DNA from: Reticulascus tulasneorum
Lineage: Eukaryota; Ascomycota; Sordariomycetes; Glomerellales; Reticulascaceae
NCBI GenBank assembly: GCA_001557505.1
Contig: LSAX01000004.1
Coordinates: forward strand, 3,782,001 to 3,846,000
Direction: 5' to 3'
Length of the DNA: 64,000 bases
The translations under genes were made by a program, and so were the position numbers. Numbering within the stretch: position 1 is the stretch's first letter; each line of letters starts with the position of its first letter. The notes under the pieces were generated by a model. It did not search any database. It saw only the letters and a program-made list of their open reading frames with translations, and was not told the origin of the DNA. Positions 47,270 to 59,183 of this stretch are shown piece after piece.

Positions 47270-48205
47270 CTACACCTGTTTCTTCGCATCCTTGTAACTC
47301 TCGCGTAGGTAATCCTCCACCTTTGTCCAAGTTATCTCTGGGTACCGGTTGTTGTCAAGTGGCTCCAGTTTGCCCTGCCCAGAGAACATGTTGGCCATAT
47401 ACTGCATGCCTTGCCACGCAGGCATTAGTTGATCTTCGCCCCCGCCAACCCACCTGATAACCGAGATTATGAGTCCCAGAACCCACAGTCCGCCCATCCA
47501 TGACAATGAATAGGGCTCCGTGCCATCACCACCCTCCGCTCGAACTGCCACTTTGGCCAAGTCGCGGGCGCTGACAACATCACCCGCGATGCGGAGGATT
47601 CTAGGCGTTGGGTTCGGGTCCGCAGCCACTGCGGCCGTATAAGCCGCCGTGTCGGACATGGTCGTGAAATCGAGTTTTTGGTCGGCACTGCCGACATAGG
47701 TTATCTTGTGGCTCTTTTTGTTGATCAGCGACATCTGCGCTGAAAGCAGCTCTGTGAACGCGCCATTGAGCACCGAGGTCCAAGCTATACCCGACTGGTC
47801 CAGCCGCGCATGGAACTCGCGGCGTAGGTCTAGATTGCGGTTGGATCCTGGTGTGGCTTTGGTGAAGTCGAGTGAAAAGTCAGAGGGGATGAATCGTGGC
47901 ACTTTGGCGGCTATCGCGGCATCAAGCAGCTGCCCCTGAGCCGTCAAGATCACGTCTGCTAGACCTTGCAGAGTGGACACTACGCAGCTGGCGCCGATGA
48001 GTTCACGAGTGAGCGCGGGGATGTCGGCTAGATCCACCTCGGCGACGGCAACGCCCCCGAGCTTTTGCAGCTCCTCGAGGCGTGTGGCTGCAGTTCCGGG
48101 CCGGATGATTGCCTTTACTGCGATGTTGCGCTTGCGGAGTTCTGACGCGATCAACTTGCCCATGGCACCAGTGGCGCCAGCGATGGCAACGAATGATGCA
48201 GCCAT
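47270..48205 (-). CDS. NmrA/isoflavone-reductase-like NAD(P)-binding protein
   Basis: Single exon; 311 residues from the ATG at 48205 (MAASFVAIAGATGAMG). An upstream in-frame ATG at 48286 would add 27 residues without a signal. The Rossmann fold starts at once with AIAGATGAMGKLIASELRKR, the GxxGxxG-type dinucleotide site, and an Arg in AIIRPG suggesting NADPH preference. PRFIPSDFSLDF is the usual isoflavone-reductase block. The family covers atypical short-chain reductases and redox-sensing regulators such as NmrA; without the lysine-based catalytic signature I cannot say whether it is an enzyme. A C-terminal hydrophobic stretch (GGLWVLGLIISVIRWV) is notable. Confidence 0.85.
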   Translation of the reverse strand: MAASFVAIAGATGAMGKLIASELRKRNIAVKAIIRPGTAATRLEELQKLGGVAVAEVDLADIPALTRELIGASCVVSTLQGLADVILTAQGQLLDAAIAAKVPRFIPSDFSLDFTKATPGSNRNLDLRREFHARLDQSGIAWTSVLNGAFTELLSAQMSLINKKSHKITYVGSADQKLDFTTMSDTAAYTAAVAADPNPTPRILRIAGDVVSARDLAKVAVRAEGGDGTEPYSLSWMGGLWVLGLIISVIRWVGGGEDQLMPAWQGMQYMANMFSGQGKLEPLDNNRYPEITWTKVEDYLRESYKDAKKQV

Positions 48206-48957
48206 CCTTTTCTCGGGTACAGGTTGGTGAGGGGAAGAAGCCTGCAGTCGGGGCAGTGTGTTTCGACAGGCGTCAACTTGATCCACCTGCTCGGGTCTGA
48301 GAGCTCTGCAACGACTGATGTGTGAATGGAGAGAATGCTTCGGTCGGTGTTACTCTGCAAGACATCTATCACTCCTGATCATTATGCAGATTATAGGTCC
48401 TATTGTACTTTTAATTACGCACACCAGGCTAAAAGCAGATGCGCGATCTTGGAAAATACCTGCGACACACCGCTTAATAATGTTAGTCCAAAGATCAAAG
48501 CGGCATACAGCCATCGGTCTTGCTAGGAAGCCCGAGTGCCGAGATGAATCGGGAGATCCACACTGGGTTCAAAAGAGAATCCCCACATCCCGAGATAGTG
48601 TGAGGATGGAGCTTAACACTATTACCCTATGGATTTCGCCGATATTGATCCTCGAATCGTCTAGCTAGCACCTACATTATTGTTTTCAAACTATAGAAGG
48701 CACCATTGATACACGTCATTGATGCTGCTTTAAAATGAGTCAACCTGGATGAGTCTAACCTTATCTATAGGCAGGCCATCAGAAAACGTGCGTTTCTCAG
48801 TGATACTTACCTCACGGCTTACTCTAAACAGTCCCTTTCCTAGATTGTCCATCATCAAAGGTGTCATATCGGCTCATCGTATTTCAGCAGAATTTAGGAT
48901 ATAGTTTACTTGGTCTAGAGATTTCTTGAGCACTGACCCCTAGCATACATCTCGTAA

Positions 48958-49981
48958 CTATATAGCAGCGCCTTCACTCCCACTGTCTTTGCCGCTCTCT
49001 TCACTCGGCGCGCGTCCTAACATCTGCTCGATTCTTTCTTGGGTCTCCTCATCTCCCCCGGGCATTTTCCTGCCGAGCTTTGCAAACGAATAGGACCCTA
49101 TTACTATGCGGCCGGACAGTGCCCACAGCGGCTGGGTGTTGTCGACCCCTTCTGTGGCAGGAAAATGTGCCGACGGGCTGATGTCAAAGCCAAGCTTGTT
49201 GTCAGCGACGGCAAATTTGGCGAAGCTAGACGGAAGGATGCTCGTATCAGAGAAGTCTATGGCCGTGAAGCGTTGATCGGTATCGATCATGAAGTTGCCA
49301 TGGAACAGGTCTGACTGACAGAACACCATAGGCTCTCGGGCGAGGTCATAGAATCGAACATTCTTTATTTTCGTCAATTCTAAGAACTGTACAGAATTCG
49401 TCAGATAATCTGGAGAGGCGGGGACTAGATAGGGCAAGTACTGACGGCATTCATGTGTTCTTCAAGCTGCTGGACATTTTCATAATGGTGCGGAGCCTCT
49501 TGTTCATCAAAGACGGAATGGCGAATCTTGCCTCCGGAAGCGGCGGCAGGCCGAGACCCCACGTCGATGGGAACCGGTGGAGATCGCTGAGGGCTAAGGC
49601 TATAGACCGGTAGATGACATCCTTCTCTGCCTGCTCCTGACTTTCCTTCAAGCACTGGCCAGCAGTCCTGCCTGGAATGTACTCCATGACGATGTAGGTC
49701 ATGGGGTAGATTTCTATGGCACGGAAAACTGCGGGTACGCGTACCGCAGATCAAATCTGTCGAAGGCCGTCGTATGCCATTGCCTGAGAGCACACCTCAT
49801 TCCAATACACCGCCCGGCCGTACTTGATCCAGCATACTGGTGCTTCGGGTGGGTATGCGAAGGAGTGGAGAGGGGAAGGTGCTGCGCAAATGCAGTCGAG
49901 GAGCTCCTCGAAATCGGTAACATTGGCGTCGGGGGCAAGATCGACGCCAAGGTATCGGTTATCAAATCCTGGCAATGTCAT
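48958..49981 (-). pseudogene. Broken aminoglycoside phosphotransferase (APH)-like gene
   Basis: The reading starts at 49981 (MTLPGFDNRYLGVDL) and matches the fungal APH/choline-kinase-like fold: PVCWIKYGRAVYWNEV, then TYIVMEYIPGRTAGQ, ALSDLHR, GGKIRHSVFDEQ, catalytic CQSDLFHGNF and AIDFSD. Two lesions interrupt it. A TGA at 49753-49751 falls in frame between GLRQI and SAVRVPAVFRAIE. A one-base shift lies near 49574-49579, since the frame before it (ALSDLHR) and after it (GGKIRHSVF) differ by one. A normal phase-0 intron (49445-49387) precedes the last exon, 49386-48958. No intron of allowed size removes either lesion. It is a recent pseudogene, or the assembly has two errors. Substrates of fungal APH-like proteins are mostly unknown. 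Confidence 0.72.
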
Positions 49982-50297
49982 GATGGGTAAGAAGGTAGGC
50001 CTGGGGGGTATGGAGCTGCGTTGTGCGAGAGGCTCTTTGGAGATTGCTAAATGGCGGGGCCATTGTCTGGTTTTGTAGGCACTGCAGGAAAATCCTGGGT
50101 TATGGTCAAATATGGGCAACCAAAGCACACCTCTCTATGTATAGCCATATATAACCACATATACTTAAGGTATAAATAAATATACAATATAGACAAATCC
50201 GGCCTACACGTCTACTTCATTTGCGTCATTTTGGGCCCTGTACACTTCCAAAGCATCGACCTCTGAGCCAATTACCCTCCTGATTCATAGGACCATC

Positions 50298-52364
50298 CTA
50301 CTGCTTTGCCCAGGTTGTCTTTACGAACTCCGCACACCTCTCTGCCAGCATCACTACCGGGGCCATGGTGTGTGCGCTGGGGATTTTCGGAAGCACGCTG
50401 GCGTCCGCGACACGCAAGTTCTTGAACCCGTGCACACGGAGCTTGTCGTCCACGACACCGCCTTCGGCCTCTGGTGCCATTCGGCATGTGCAGCTGAGGT
50501 GCAGTGAGGATGTGGCCTTGCGCTTCACGTACTCGTCGATCTCCTCGTCCGAGATGTCACGCCAGCCGCGGCTGGTCCCATCCGGTTGCATACCCGGCGC
50601 CGTAAAGAATGGTGCGCCGTGCGGATATCCCGTGGCCAACAGCTGTTCCTGTAGATGCAATGTGAGCCGGGCGGCGGTGCGGGCTGTGATGAAGTCACGC
50701 GTGTCGGTAAACATGGGATAAAAGATGCGTGGGTTGGCGGCCGGATCTAGCGATGCAAGCTCAACCCGGCCTGTGCTTGCCGGCTGTACGAGAGTCGTGT
50801 GCATGCTAAATAATCCAAGACCGCTAGGCGTCGGCTCGTCAACTCCGTGGAAGCCGAAGAGCATGACCTCTGTATCTGGGATGTTTTCTGGTTCGCGCGG
50901 GTCGTCAAAGTCCTTTTCCTCCTGATTATGGTTGTCTTGTGCTGGCTTGCGGACCTTCATAGTTTGAGGATCGATATCAGTCGTACGATACATGAGGGAC
51001 AGTGGGTGGCATGCGGTTCCGAGCAGACCGCCGCCCCAGAAGAGCCAGATAATAATCTGCCAAAGTGCGAGTAGGGGGGAGGTGCTAAAACGTTGGAGTG
51101 ACTCGTGGGGCGGAACGATGATGGAGAATGGGATTGCGACGTGGTCTTTGAGGTTAGCACCGACACCAGGTAGAGCTTTCTTCACCGGAATCTTGTGCGA
51201 ATCTAAGTGCTGTTCAGGTCCAATCCCACTGTTTGCTCGTTAGATTTACCAGTTGTCTAGTGGGGGACGAAGAGAGCGAGAGAACCTGCCTTAGCATCAA
51301 TAGCTGTGGAGAGCAGAGAGCACCATTGCAAATGATGACCTCCCGCCTCGCTGAGACATAACACTCCTTTGCGGCACCCTTGGCTGTAGACCTCACGTAG
51401 ACGCCCTTGACGAGCCCAGCATCAACGTCGATATCTAGCTTGGTTACAATAACGCCGGTACAGATCGTTAAGTGGGCTTGTCGCTCTAGCGCGATCTCCT
51501 TCGACAAGAACGCCCGGTACGTCGAGGCACGATTGCCCTTGTCATCTATGCAATAGTCGGTCACAAACATCCCCCTGGGCGGTGCCTTAGGGTCATTCAT
51601 GTCATCCTCGTTGGTAAATCCTAAAGCGTCCGCAGCTTTCAGGAGACTGTAGTTCTCGTCCATCAGCCTCTAGCGCGTTCTCATCACCGCATAACCTGGA
51701 CTTGAAGGGCTTGCTTACAATGTATAAATTAAGAAGGAAGGGGCGTTTCTCAAATTCTGCCAAGGTCCTACAAGTCAATTGCGCGTCAGTCGGGTTTGAT
51801 CTTTCATGTCACCAATCTTATCAGAAATAGGAATCTAACCGTCATGGCCGCGATAAGTCGCCCCGGGAAGGCTTGTCGCGTTCTCAGACTTCTTGAAGTA
51901 AGGTTCCACATCGTCCCAGCCCCAGCCTTTGCGTCCCATGGCTGCCCATTCATCGTAACCTGCTGGCAGGCAACGGGTGACCAGCTTCCCATTGATGCGG
52001 CTTGTGCCGCCCAATGCTTCGGCTCCCCAAACCCAGATGCGGCGATCGTACGCCGTAGGAATCGGCTCCGTCTGGCGAAGCACGGCTTGCGATTCTGGGC
52101 GGCGGTAGTCCTCAGACGCAATGGGCACGCGCGATAGCCACGTGTCCCACACATGACCTTTCTCAAGGACCAGTACACTGACAGAAGGGTCCTCGCTGAG
52201 GCGCGAGGCGAGAACGCAGCCAGCTGTGCCGCCTGCGAGGTGTTGAGAAATCAAATTCGGCGATCGGGCTCGAGAAGCTTACCTCCTACGATTATATAAT
52301 CGAATGTCTTGGCGTCAACATCTTGCGCTGAGCGATCCGGGTACTGAGTGGAGAACGGCCACAT
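50298..52364 (-). CDS. GMC-family FAD oxidoreductase (choline dehydrogenase-like)
   Basis: Five exons: 52364-52283, 52232-51840, 51767-51719, 51667-51290, 51228-50298; introns 50, 72, 51 and 61 bp; 610 residues. The ADP-binding motif is split by intron 1 (FDYIIVGG|GTAGCVLASRL). GGTSRINGKL is the second FAD block, and CSPQLLML-SGIGPEQHL is GMC signature 2. The C-terminus carries catalytic-region His residues in HLSCTCRM and SAHTMAPVVMLAE. No signal peptide is seen, so it is probably intracellular. The fourth intron (51289-51229) begins with GC rather than GT; only this choice gives SGIGPEQHL in frame. The insertion between about 355 and 400 (RKPAQDNHNQEEKDFDD) is hydrophilic. The substrate alcohol is unknown. 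Confidence 0.87.
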
Positions 52365-53228
52365 TTTGATCAAAGGCGCTGGATCAGAAAATGGTTGGCG
52401 TTGGCGTACGTTAAACTATGAGACAAAGCTGAGATCTGCGGAGTTTTGCCATTAACCGTGTCGACATGAGGAACTTTTGCTACCTAATTTCCCAACCACT
52501 TGCGGGTCAGCAACAATTGCTGGGCACGCCAATTCTTCTTCGTCTTCAGGCCACGTGGTTTTCTACAGGGGATCCAATCCTCCTGTTCTAGAAAATATCG
52601 ATATACGCATTACACTTAGTCACATTCGTTTTCGCACCATGGATAGGGAATATCAGGTACGGAGGAAAAGGGTGCAAGCCATCGTGACGCGGTTTATCTG
52701 GATGTACTTCGTGCAAAGCCAAGTGGGCGATCCGGGGGGCGGGAGCAGATCGTAGCATTATCAGTACACAAAGTACGTAGTTTGCTTCGTGGAAGCCGTC
52801 CACACAGCCGCAAGGGCTAATGGAAGACGAAGTATCACAGCCGGCGCGGAGGAAGATGTGGTTGGCCACTTGGCCCTGTAAGATGAGTAACAGATTAGTC
52901 CACATCGGTCAGTTATTCCGTACGATTTATGTGAGCGCGAGGCACAGGTGAAAGCTAGAGACCCACATTGGTGAATATCCCCTACCAACTTCGCTTGTAC
53001 GCGTAGTCACCGCTTGCATCGCTAGGCAACATAATCGCTCTCTACTAAATGTCTGCCTGCCGTACGTCATCCAGCAGCCAGAGGCCACCCGATGCAAGTG
53101 CCGGGGTTCTGCGGGGACGACATTATATAAGTATAGCTTAGGACGATAGGAAGTTAAGTCAAAAAGCGACCGGACTTCCTCTCCCATTTCCTTTCAAGGA
53201 GTCCATAAGTGCGCCATAGCGAGTCAAC
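52365..53228. other. Shared upstream region of divergent GMC and beta-lactamase-like genes
   Basis: About 860 bp between two divergent starts. It contains the TATA-like element for the rightward gene and no supported frame. Confidence 0.5.
53123..53130 (+). promoter_or_regulatory. TATA-like box of the beta-lactamase-like gene
   Basis: TTATATAA lies about 100 bp before the ATG at 53229, a normal spacing for a fungal TATA element with a short leader. Confidence 0.5.
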
Positions 53229-55016
53229 ATGCATCTCCCACCCAGTCGTCTCATCCTTGTTCCGTTATGCATAGCGCCAGTCCTAGCGGACTTTTTGGGC
53301 CAAAGCTATCCATCTCCACGGGATCTCAGCAGCGACGAAAGCCATGTCGCCGCAGCCTGGAAGGAAGTCGTTTCAACCCTGAAGAGATACCTTAACAGTG
53401 GCAAACCGTGCTCATCTTCGTCGGCTGCCATACCCGGAATTCAAAACATCACTTTCTCTCTTGGGATGTTCTCGCTGCACGACCCGGCCGCCACCGAGCT
53501 GCAGTTCCACTACACATCTGCCGAGGTTGCCAATTCGCCCAATGGTACGCACGACGTGGATGGAGATAGCATCTATCGCATAGCCAGTATAACCAAAGTA
53601 TTCACTGTGCTCGCGGGCCTGCTCGAGTTGGAAAGCACCGATTGGGAACGTCCTCTTACCGAAATATTGCCCACGCTCGCGGACTATGCTAGCAAGACGC
53701 CGGGAGGTTCGATATACACCACGCACTGGGACAAGGTCACACTCGGCGCTATCGCCGCTCAAATTTCCGGCATCCAGCATGACGGTTTTCCAAACCAGGG
53801 GGAGATCTACCTTCAATTTTTGACTGGTTTGTTGACTGTTGACCCAATCACATTGGGTTTCCCGGGAGTGAATGTGAGCGATCCGCTGTTGTCGCCGCCA
53901 TGTTTGTTTCTTGCCGACTGCACTCCTGTCGCATACACAGAAGGAGTCGAAAACAGAGCACCTGTCTTCCTCCCATGGACAACTCCGGCTTACAGCAACA
54001 ACGGCTTCTCTCTGCTCGGTCTCGCGATTACGAGCCTCACGGGAAAGAGCATGAGCCAGGTGTACCGTGAGGATATCTTCGAACCTTTGGGCATGACCTC
54101 CTCCAATTCTTCCACTCCTCCAGCCTCTGATTGGCACCGTTGCGTAATACCAGGCGATGCAGCTGCCGGCTTTGCATTTGACTCATCGGTATTTGTGTCC
54201 TCCGGGGGACTCCTCTCCACGATCCGAGATCTGGCCAAATTCGGTATTGGCATTCTAAACTCGACCCTCCTCCCTGCCGAGGATACGCGTAAGTGGATGA
54301 AGCCTGTATCACACACTGCCCACCTCCAGTACTCGGTTGGTCGGCCCTGGGAAATCATGCGATACACGCACCCGTCAGGTGCCGTTGCTGATATATACAC
54401 CAAGCTGGGCGACTCGGGTCTGTATAGTAGTTACTTGGCCCTTCTGCCTGATTTTGATGCTGGTTTCACAATTCTTGCCGCCGGCTCGCTGGTTGATCGG
54501 TTTAGTATTGCTGCAGCTATTGCGGATGTCATCACTGACTTGGTTCTGCCCGCTTTGGATGTCCAAGCACACGCCCAGGCCGAGCGCAACTTTGCGGGCG
54601 TCTACACATCCACTACCGACGGACTGAACTCTTCGTTGGTTTTGACTATTAACGGCACTGAAAACGCTTCGCCGGGCTTAGTGATCTCGGCCTGGATTAG
54701 CAACGGAACAGACGTGCTCGACAAACTGGGGCGGAGACTCGGGCCTCCTCCTTACCGCCTTGTGCACTCGATTTTGGACGCAGAGAATGGACAAGATGCT
54801 TTCAGACTGATCAATGCTGCTGATGCTCCAAGTACAAAGCCTGCATCGGGATTGTTTTCGGGACCGGGCATGGTGGCAGGAGACTGGCTCAACGTTGATG
54901 CTGCTACATTCGGCGGTGTTGCCCAAAATCTCTTTGTCTTTGATGTTGATCCGAGTGGGAAGGCAGAGTCAGTCAGTCCTGCCGCGTTCAGAGTGAAGTT
55001 AAAGAAGACAGGATAG
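53229..55016 (+). CDS. Secreted beta-lactamase-like serine hydrolase (class C/PBP fold)
   Basis: Single exon, 595 residues. A signal peptide (LILVPLCIAPVLA, cleavage near residue 20) is followed by a serine beta-lactamase domain: catalytic tetrad SITK (Ser120, Lys123), tyrosine motif YSN (Tyr255-Asn257) and a VFVSSGGLLSTIRDLAKFG stretch before the third motif. A C-terminal domain of about 150 residues with several N-glycosylation sites follows. In fungi such proteins are related to class C enzymes and esterases rather than true antibiotic resistance; natural substrates are mostly unknown, and some paralogues sit in biosynthetic clusters. Here no biosynthetic core gene is near. Confidence 0.87.
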   Translation: MHLPPSRLILVPLCIAPVLADFLGQSYPSPRDLSSDESHVAAAWKEVVSTLKRYLNSGKPCSSSSAAIPGIQNITFSLGMFSLHDPAATELQFHYTSAEVANSPNGTHDVDGDSIYRIASITKVFTVLAGLLELESTDWERPLTEILPTLADYASKTPGGSIYTTHWDKVTLGAIAAQISGIQHDGFPNQGEIYLQFLTGLLTVDPITLGFPGVNVSDPLLSPPCLFLADCTPVAYTEGVENRAPVFLPWTTPAYSNNGFSLLGLAITSLTGKSMSQVYREDIFEPLGMTSSNSSTPPASDWHRCVIPGDAAAGFAFDSSVFVSSGGLLSTIRDLAKFGIGILNSTLLPAEDTRKWMKPVSHTAHLQYSVGRPWEIMRYTHPSGAVADIYTKLGDSGLYSSYLALLPDFDAGFTILAAGSLVDRFSIAAAIADVITDLVLPALDVQAHAQAERNFAGVYTSTTDGLNSSLVLTINGTENASPGLVISAWISNGTDVLDKLGRRLGPPPYRLVHSILDAENGQDAFRLINAADAPSTKPASGLFSGPGMVAGDWLNVDAATFGGVAQNLFVFDVDPSGKAESVSPAAFRVKLKKTG

Positions 55017-57013
55017 AAGAAGAGACCTCGCAATTTTTGCTCTGGGTTACAAGAGGCATGTGGAGTGCGAAAGTTAGAAGTGTCCATTTGACGATGTTGT
55101 GTAGCACGTGGATGCTATGTAGACTATAATAATTAATACATAGTATTCAGCGTATAACTATCAAGATCAAGGGCTGGGGTTCCTTGAGAGTTAAACTTTG
55201 ATAGGATTTTGAACCTGGGCTCGTATGATCGACGCCATCCGTTTTTATTGAGCGCCGCCGTCGGGTTGAGTAGCCACGTTGCAGCAGGAGGCGTCTAAGC
55301 CATCACTATATCCAATCTGGTACAACTAGATAGAGCCTGAAAGAATCTAAAACGAAGACAACGAAAGAGTAGAAATTATACCTCTGGCTATTCGTTTATT
55401 TAAAGTTTGTGACCACGGACCACCAGCATATAAAGTCTGACGGCATTAGTACATCCACGGACCGTGCATTCGCGCCAGTTGAGAGCTGTATGATGTTTGT
55501 GTATGTCCAATCTCTTCCAGAGAGGGGAGCATTCAATGCAACAAAGGGGGCTAGCCTATGATAGCGCTCTGCGTAAATCGTCCATCTAGCCCAGGTCCAC
55601 TTGGCGTCACCGGTGCGGGTACGTCTCCGCTTTACACAGAAAGGAAGGCACTTTTGCCATATACAGAGCGGGACTTCGAAGCGCGTCTCTTGTGAGTTCC
55701 AGATGCTCATTTATTTGACTTCAGGGCGCCATCCTTATGGGTACTATGCATAAGCGTATGACCTTTCGGGCACATCCTTCAAGACCTTCCCCTTGGAGCA
55801 ACGACATGACTTAGGAATGAATTTGGTATCTGCAGTTCAAAATAATCAAAATGTCAACCTACCGCATCTGACTATACTGCAGTGCTTTGTGAACGGCTCA
55901 AGGTCTGATGTCTGGCCAATACTTAGCTGACCATTGTGGTTTCGAGGAGCTTGTGAGATCGGCCATTACCATTTCGATTTATTCTTCGAATCTGAGAATC
56001 CCTTTCTCCGATGTCGATTCGAGTTGAATTATTTGTACCAGGTGGTCCAGTCTCTCATATCTACAAAAGGGAGTCTCGACTGGCCGCCGTGCTCAAATCT
56101 ACTATACGGAATTAAAGCCACAATGGTAGATCCTTGCGAAAGCCCCCGGATCACGAGGGAAGATCCTCCTGGCCATGATTTGCTGCACGTTCTTCGTTGT
56201 CCAGATGACCAAATACGCAAGAAAATCCAAGCCCGCGGGCACCTCATTCGATCTCTTGGAGCAAACTCGGGGCATCGCTAGGAAGCACCTACTTCTTTGA
56301 GGGGAGGACCGGCAATCTAGATTTCCAGCGTTTCATCTTCAGATGGAGTCGACCGCCTTTAACCAGATGTGTCCTACAACCGGCTCTAGTAGTGGGGATA
56401 GCCCCGTCTCAGGGATCCCCAAGCTTCATCTCACAGCAGGAAAGTTGACATGGTAGAGACACCCACATATTTTTCCATGCCGATGACAAGATTGCTCAGG
56501 GGGATCTGGAGGAGTCTTTGATAACGTCTACTCCATCGATATCCCTGTTGCTTGTGGAGCAGAAGGGCGATTTCTGATTCGGGGAAAATACGCTAACATC
56601 CCCCGACAAGAGAGCGGAGGTCATTTGGCAGCACAGGATTGATTAAATGCGGCTAGCCTATCTTTTCCTACACTGGAGTCGGCACCGTCCACAAACGTCG
56701 ACATGTTCTGTGTTGAATTGCAAAGATGCGCCATTTGCGGATCATTTTTAACTTGATTTCCGCCAGTGGGTTCGAGAAGTCTCAACTTGTACCTGATGAC
56801 AAGGCACCCTGTGCCAGACGCCTTGGCGTGTGGATTATCATCAAGAAAGGGTATGATGCCTTCGGTATTGAGGCCGAACGAGGGAGCTAGCAAAGAAACA
56901 TTATATAGGAAGGCTCACGAGCGCCCTCTCCGAATTTCCTTGTGTTTCCTCTTCACCCGTTACCAGCCTCCGTCCTCTCACTCCCCTCTGTCAATCTCCT
57001 GCTTCCCGACAAA
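55017..57013. other. About 2 kb without a convincing gene
   Basis: Short frames such as 55934-56281 (+) and 55396-55710 (-) show no motif and no spliced partner. The right end is the promoter of the pectate lyase gene. Confidence 0.5.
56901..56908 (+). promoter_or_regulatory. TATA-like box of the pectate lyase gene
   Basis: A TTATATAG element lies about 110 bp upstream of the ATG at 57014 and is followed by a CT-rich leader (TTCCTCTTCACC..., CTCACTCCCCTC) typical of strongly expressed fungal genes. Confidence 0.5.
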
Positions 57014-58365
57014 ATGAAGGTCACCTCTATTCTGGCCGTCTTGGTCGCCGCAGTCGCAGCAACCCCTACTCCAACTGTCAACGAGGTCTCTGAGGGAGCT
57101 CAGCTCGTGAAGAGAGCAAGCATATCCGAAGCGGCAACGCTCGGATACGCGAGCACAAATGGAGGGTTGTGGCCTTTCTCATGTTTTTAATGGCTAGACG
57201 CTTACAGTTTGGCAGAACAACTGGAGGCGCCGGCGGCACTGTAACCACAGTCTCGACCCTTGCTCAGTTCACTGCTGCAGTCAACGAGAAGAATGCCGCA
57301 CCGATCATTGTTGTCGTCAAAGGAGTGATCTCAGGATCTGCAAATATCCGAATTGGCAGCAATAAGTCGGTGATCGGCTTGCCAGGAGCTGGTGAGCTCC
57401 CCTCTGGAACTGTCCGGTTCAACTGCATTTCTCTTTATATGAATGATTGACCCGTACTGACATGAGAATATGAAGGGTTCAACGGCGTGGGGCTTTTTAT
57501 CCGCCGGCAGAAGAATGTAATTGTGCGCAATATCATCTCCTCGAATGTTGTCGCATCTCTAGGTGACGGCATCAAGATTGAGGTAAGTTCCTCGTGTTAA
57601 CGTGATCAAACAACCGAGACCGATGTAGCTGACCCTTCATTCAGGCAAGCACCAATGTTTGGGTTGACCATTGCGAATTTAAATCCGCCTTGATCAACGA
57701 CAAGGATTTCTATGATGGACTGGTAGATGCATCCCATGCTGCCGACTTCATTACCATCTCTTAGTCAGTCAGACCTCCGATCCACATTTCTATATGCTAA
57801 TGTAGTTATAGTACTTACTTCCACGATCACTGGAAGACCTCTTTGATTGGACACAGCGACAACAACGGCGATGTGGACACTGGCCATCTGCGAATCACTT
57901 ACGCTCATAACTACTGGTTCAACTGCGGCTCGCGAGGCCCATCCCTGCGCTTCGGTACTGGTCATATTTACAATTCCTATTATCTAAAGTAAGTTTACAA
58001 TTGTCATGTACATGATAGGTGCAACTAGACTAACGGATTTGCTAGCATGAATGCCGCCATCAACTCTCGTATGGGAGCACAGGTTCTTGCCCAAAGCAAT
58101 GCATTCAAAAATGTCACTGTTCCAATGACAAGCGTGGATTCCGACGAGGTCGGGTAAGTAACTTCCCTACCAGTTCAGTAAACTAGTATCTGACACCATT
58201 TCAAGTTATATCACTGCTATCGACAATGACCTTGGAGGCAAAACAAACACCGCTCCTGTCGGCAAGCTCACCGCGAGCTTCCCGCCTTATGCCTATTCTC
58301 TTCTCGGCTCTGGAAAAGTTGCCGCCACCGTCCCCGGACAGGCTGGCGCGAGATTGACATTTTAA
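57014..58365 (+). CDS. Secreted pectate lyase, polysaccharide lyase family 1
   Basis: Seven exons: 57014-57165, 57216-57391, 57476-57582, 57645-57763, 57812-57988, 58046-58153, 58206-58365; introns 48-84 bp; 332 residues. Signal peptide MKVTSILAVLVAAVAATP is followed by a pro-region ending VKR, a kexin-type site. The mature protein starts near ASISEAATLGYAS and has NGGTTGGAGG, VWVDHCEFKS (the vWiDH block), DGLVDASHAADFITIS, FHDHWKTSLIGHSDNNGD and RGPSLRFGTGHIYNSYY, including the RxPxxR-like catalytic Arg region. It cleaves polygalacturonate by beta-elimination, needing calcium, outside the cell. Intron 1 has a poor GTTGTG donor but is forced by the NGG-TTGGAGG junction. Confidence 0.92.
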
Positions 58366-59183
58366 GAGGTGTGGTTTCGCGTGCAAGTTGAGCGGATCGC
58401 GAGAGCATTGCTTAGCGGAACGACACTACCCGGGACCTTTAAGAATGGCCAAGCTACACAAGCCAGGCACTAGAAGTTCAAATGTATGCCTCACTGCAGC
58501 TTATAGTATGGCATGTGCCTGATGTTTGGCAATGGCCCCGGCTGGCTGTGTTAGCCAGGTTCCTGAAAATGCAGGCAACGATCATTTTTCACTTGTATAT
58601 ATAATACAATCTACCTGTACACATCTTTAACGAAAAAATCAAGATAGCATTTATGACGAGAAAAAGACGCAGGTGTGGCAATCTTTGCTGTGTTCTAGAT
58701 ACCTATGTAATGGTATAACGGTCATCTAGATATCTCGTGCTGGAAGTCTTCACGATATTCGACACAGGCACTGCCATGAAATCCACTCCAAATACACATT
58801 GCAGTCATAATGTTTGCCATGCTCAAGCATCGTTGGTAAAAATCGCGGCCGCTTCCGTGACGCTGCTGGCAGTTCGTGGAACATCAGCGCTTCCAAGCAC
58901 GAGATCTGCATCGGGTGATGGTTCGCTCTTGTATCAGATGGTCTTGTAAGAATTATTTCCACGAATCGTAGCTTTGAATGGTTTGGCTCGTCAAGTGGCC
59001 AGGGCTGTGCCATCCGACACTCCAGCTGTTTACGTCAGTTGAGCGGTGGCGAACCGCTGGTGCGATTGACAACGCCACAGGTTCTAGCTGATCTATAGTG
59101 CTTCGCATGAAAGTGTTTTCGTGTGCTCTAGACTGCTGTGGAAACCCCAAAACAGGCATGGCTATCTCGTACACTCGCTTACT
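58366..59183. other. Intergenic stretch between convergent genes
   Basis: AT-rich 3' flanks of the pectate lyase and methyltransferase-like genes. No supported frame. Confidence 0.55.

Noticed and set aside
49446..49981. Rescuing the APH-like gene by extra introns
   Set aside because: GT...AG pairs such as one starting at GTGTGC before the TGA give the wrong frame downstream, and no pair spans the frameshift with a usual intron size.
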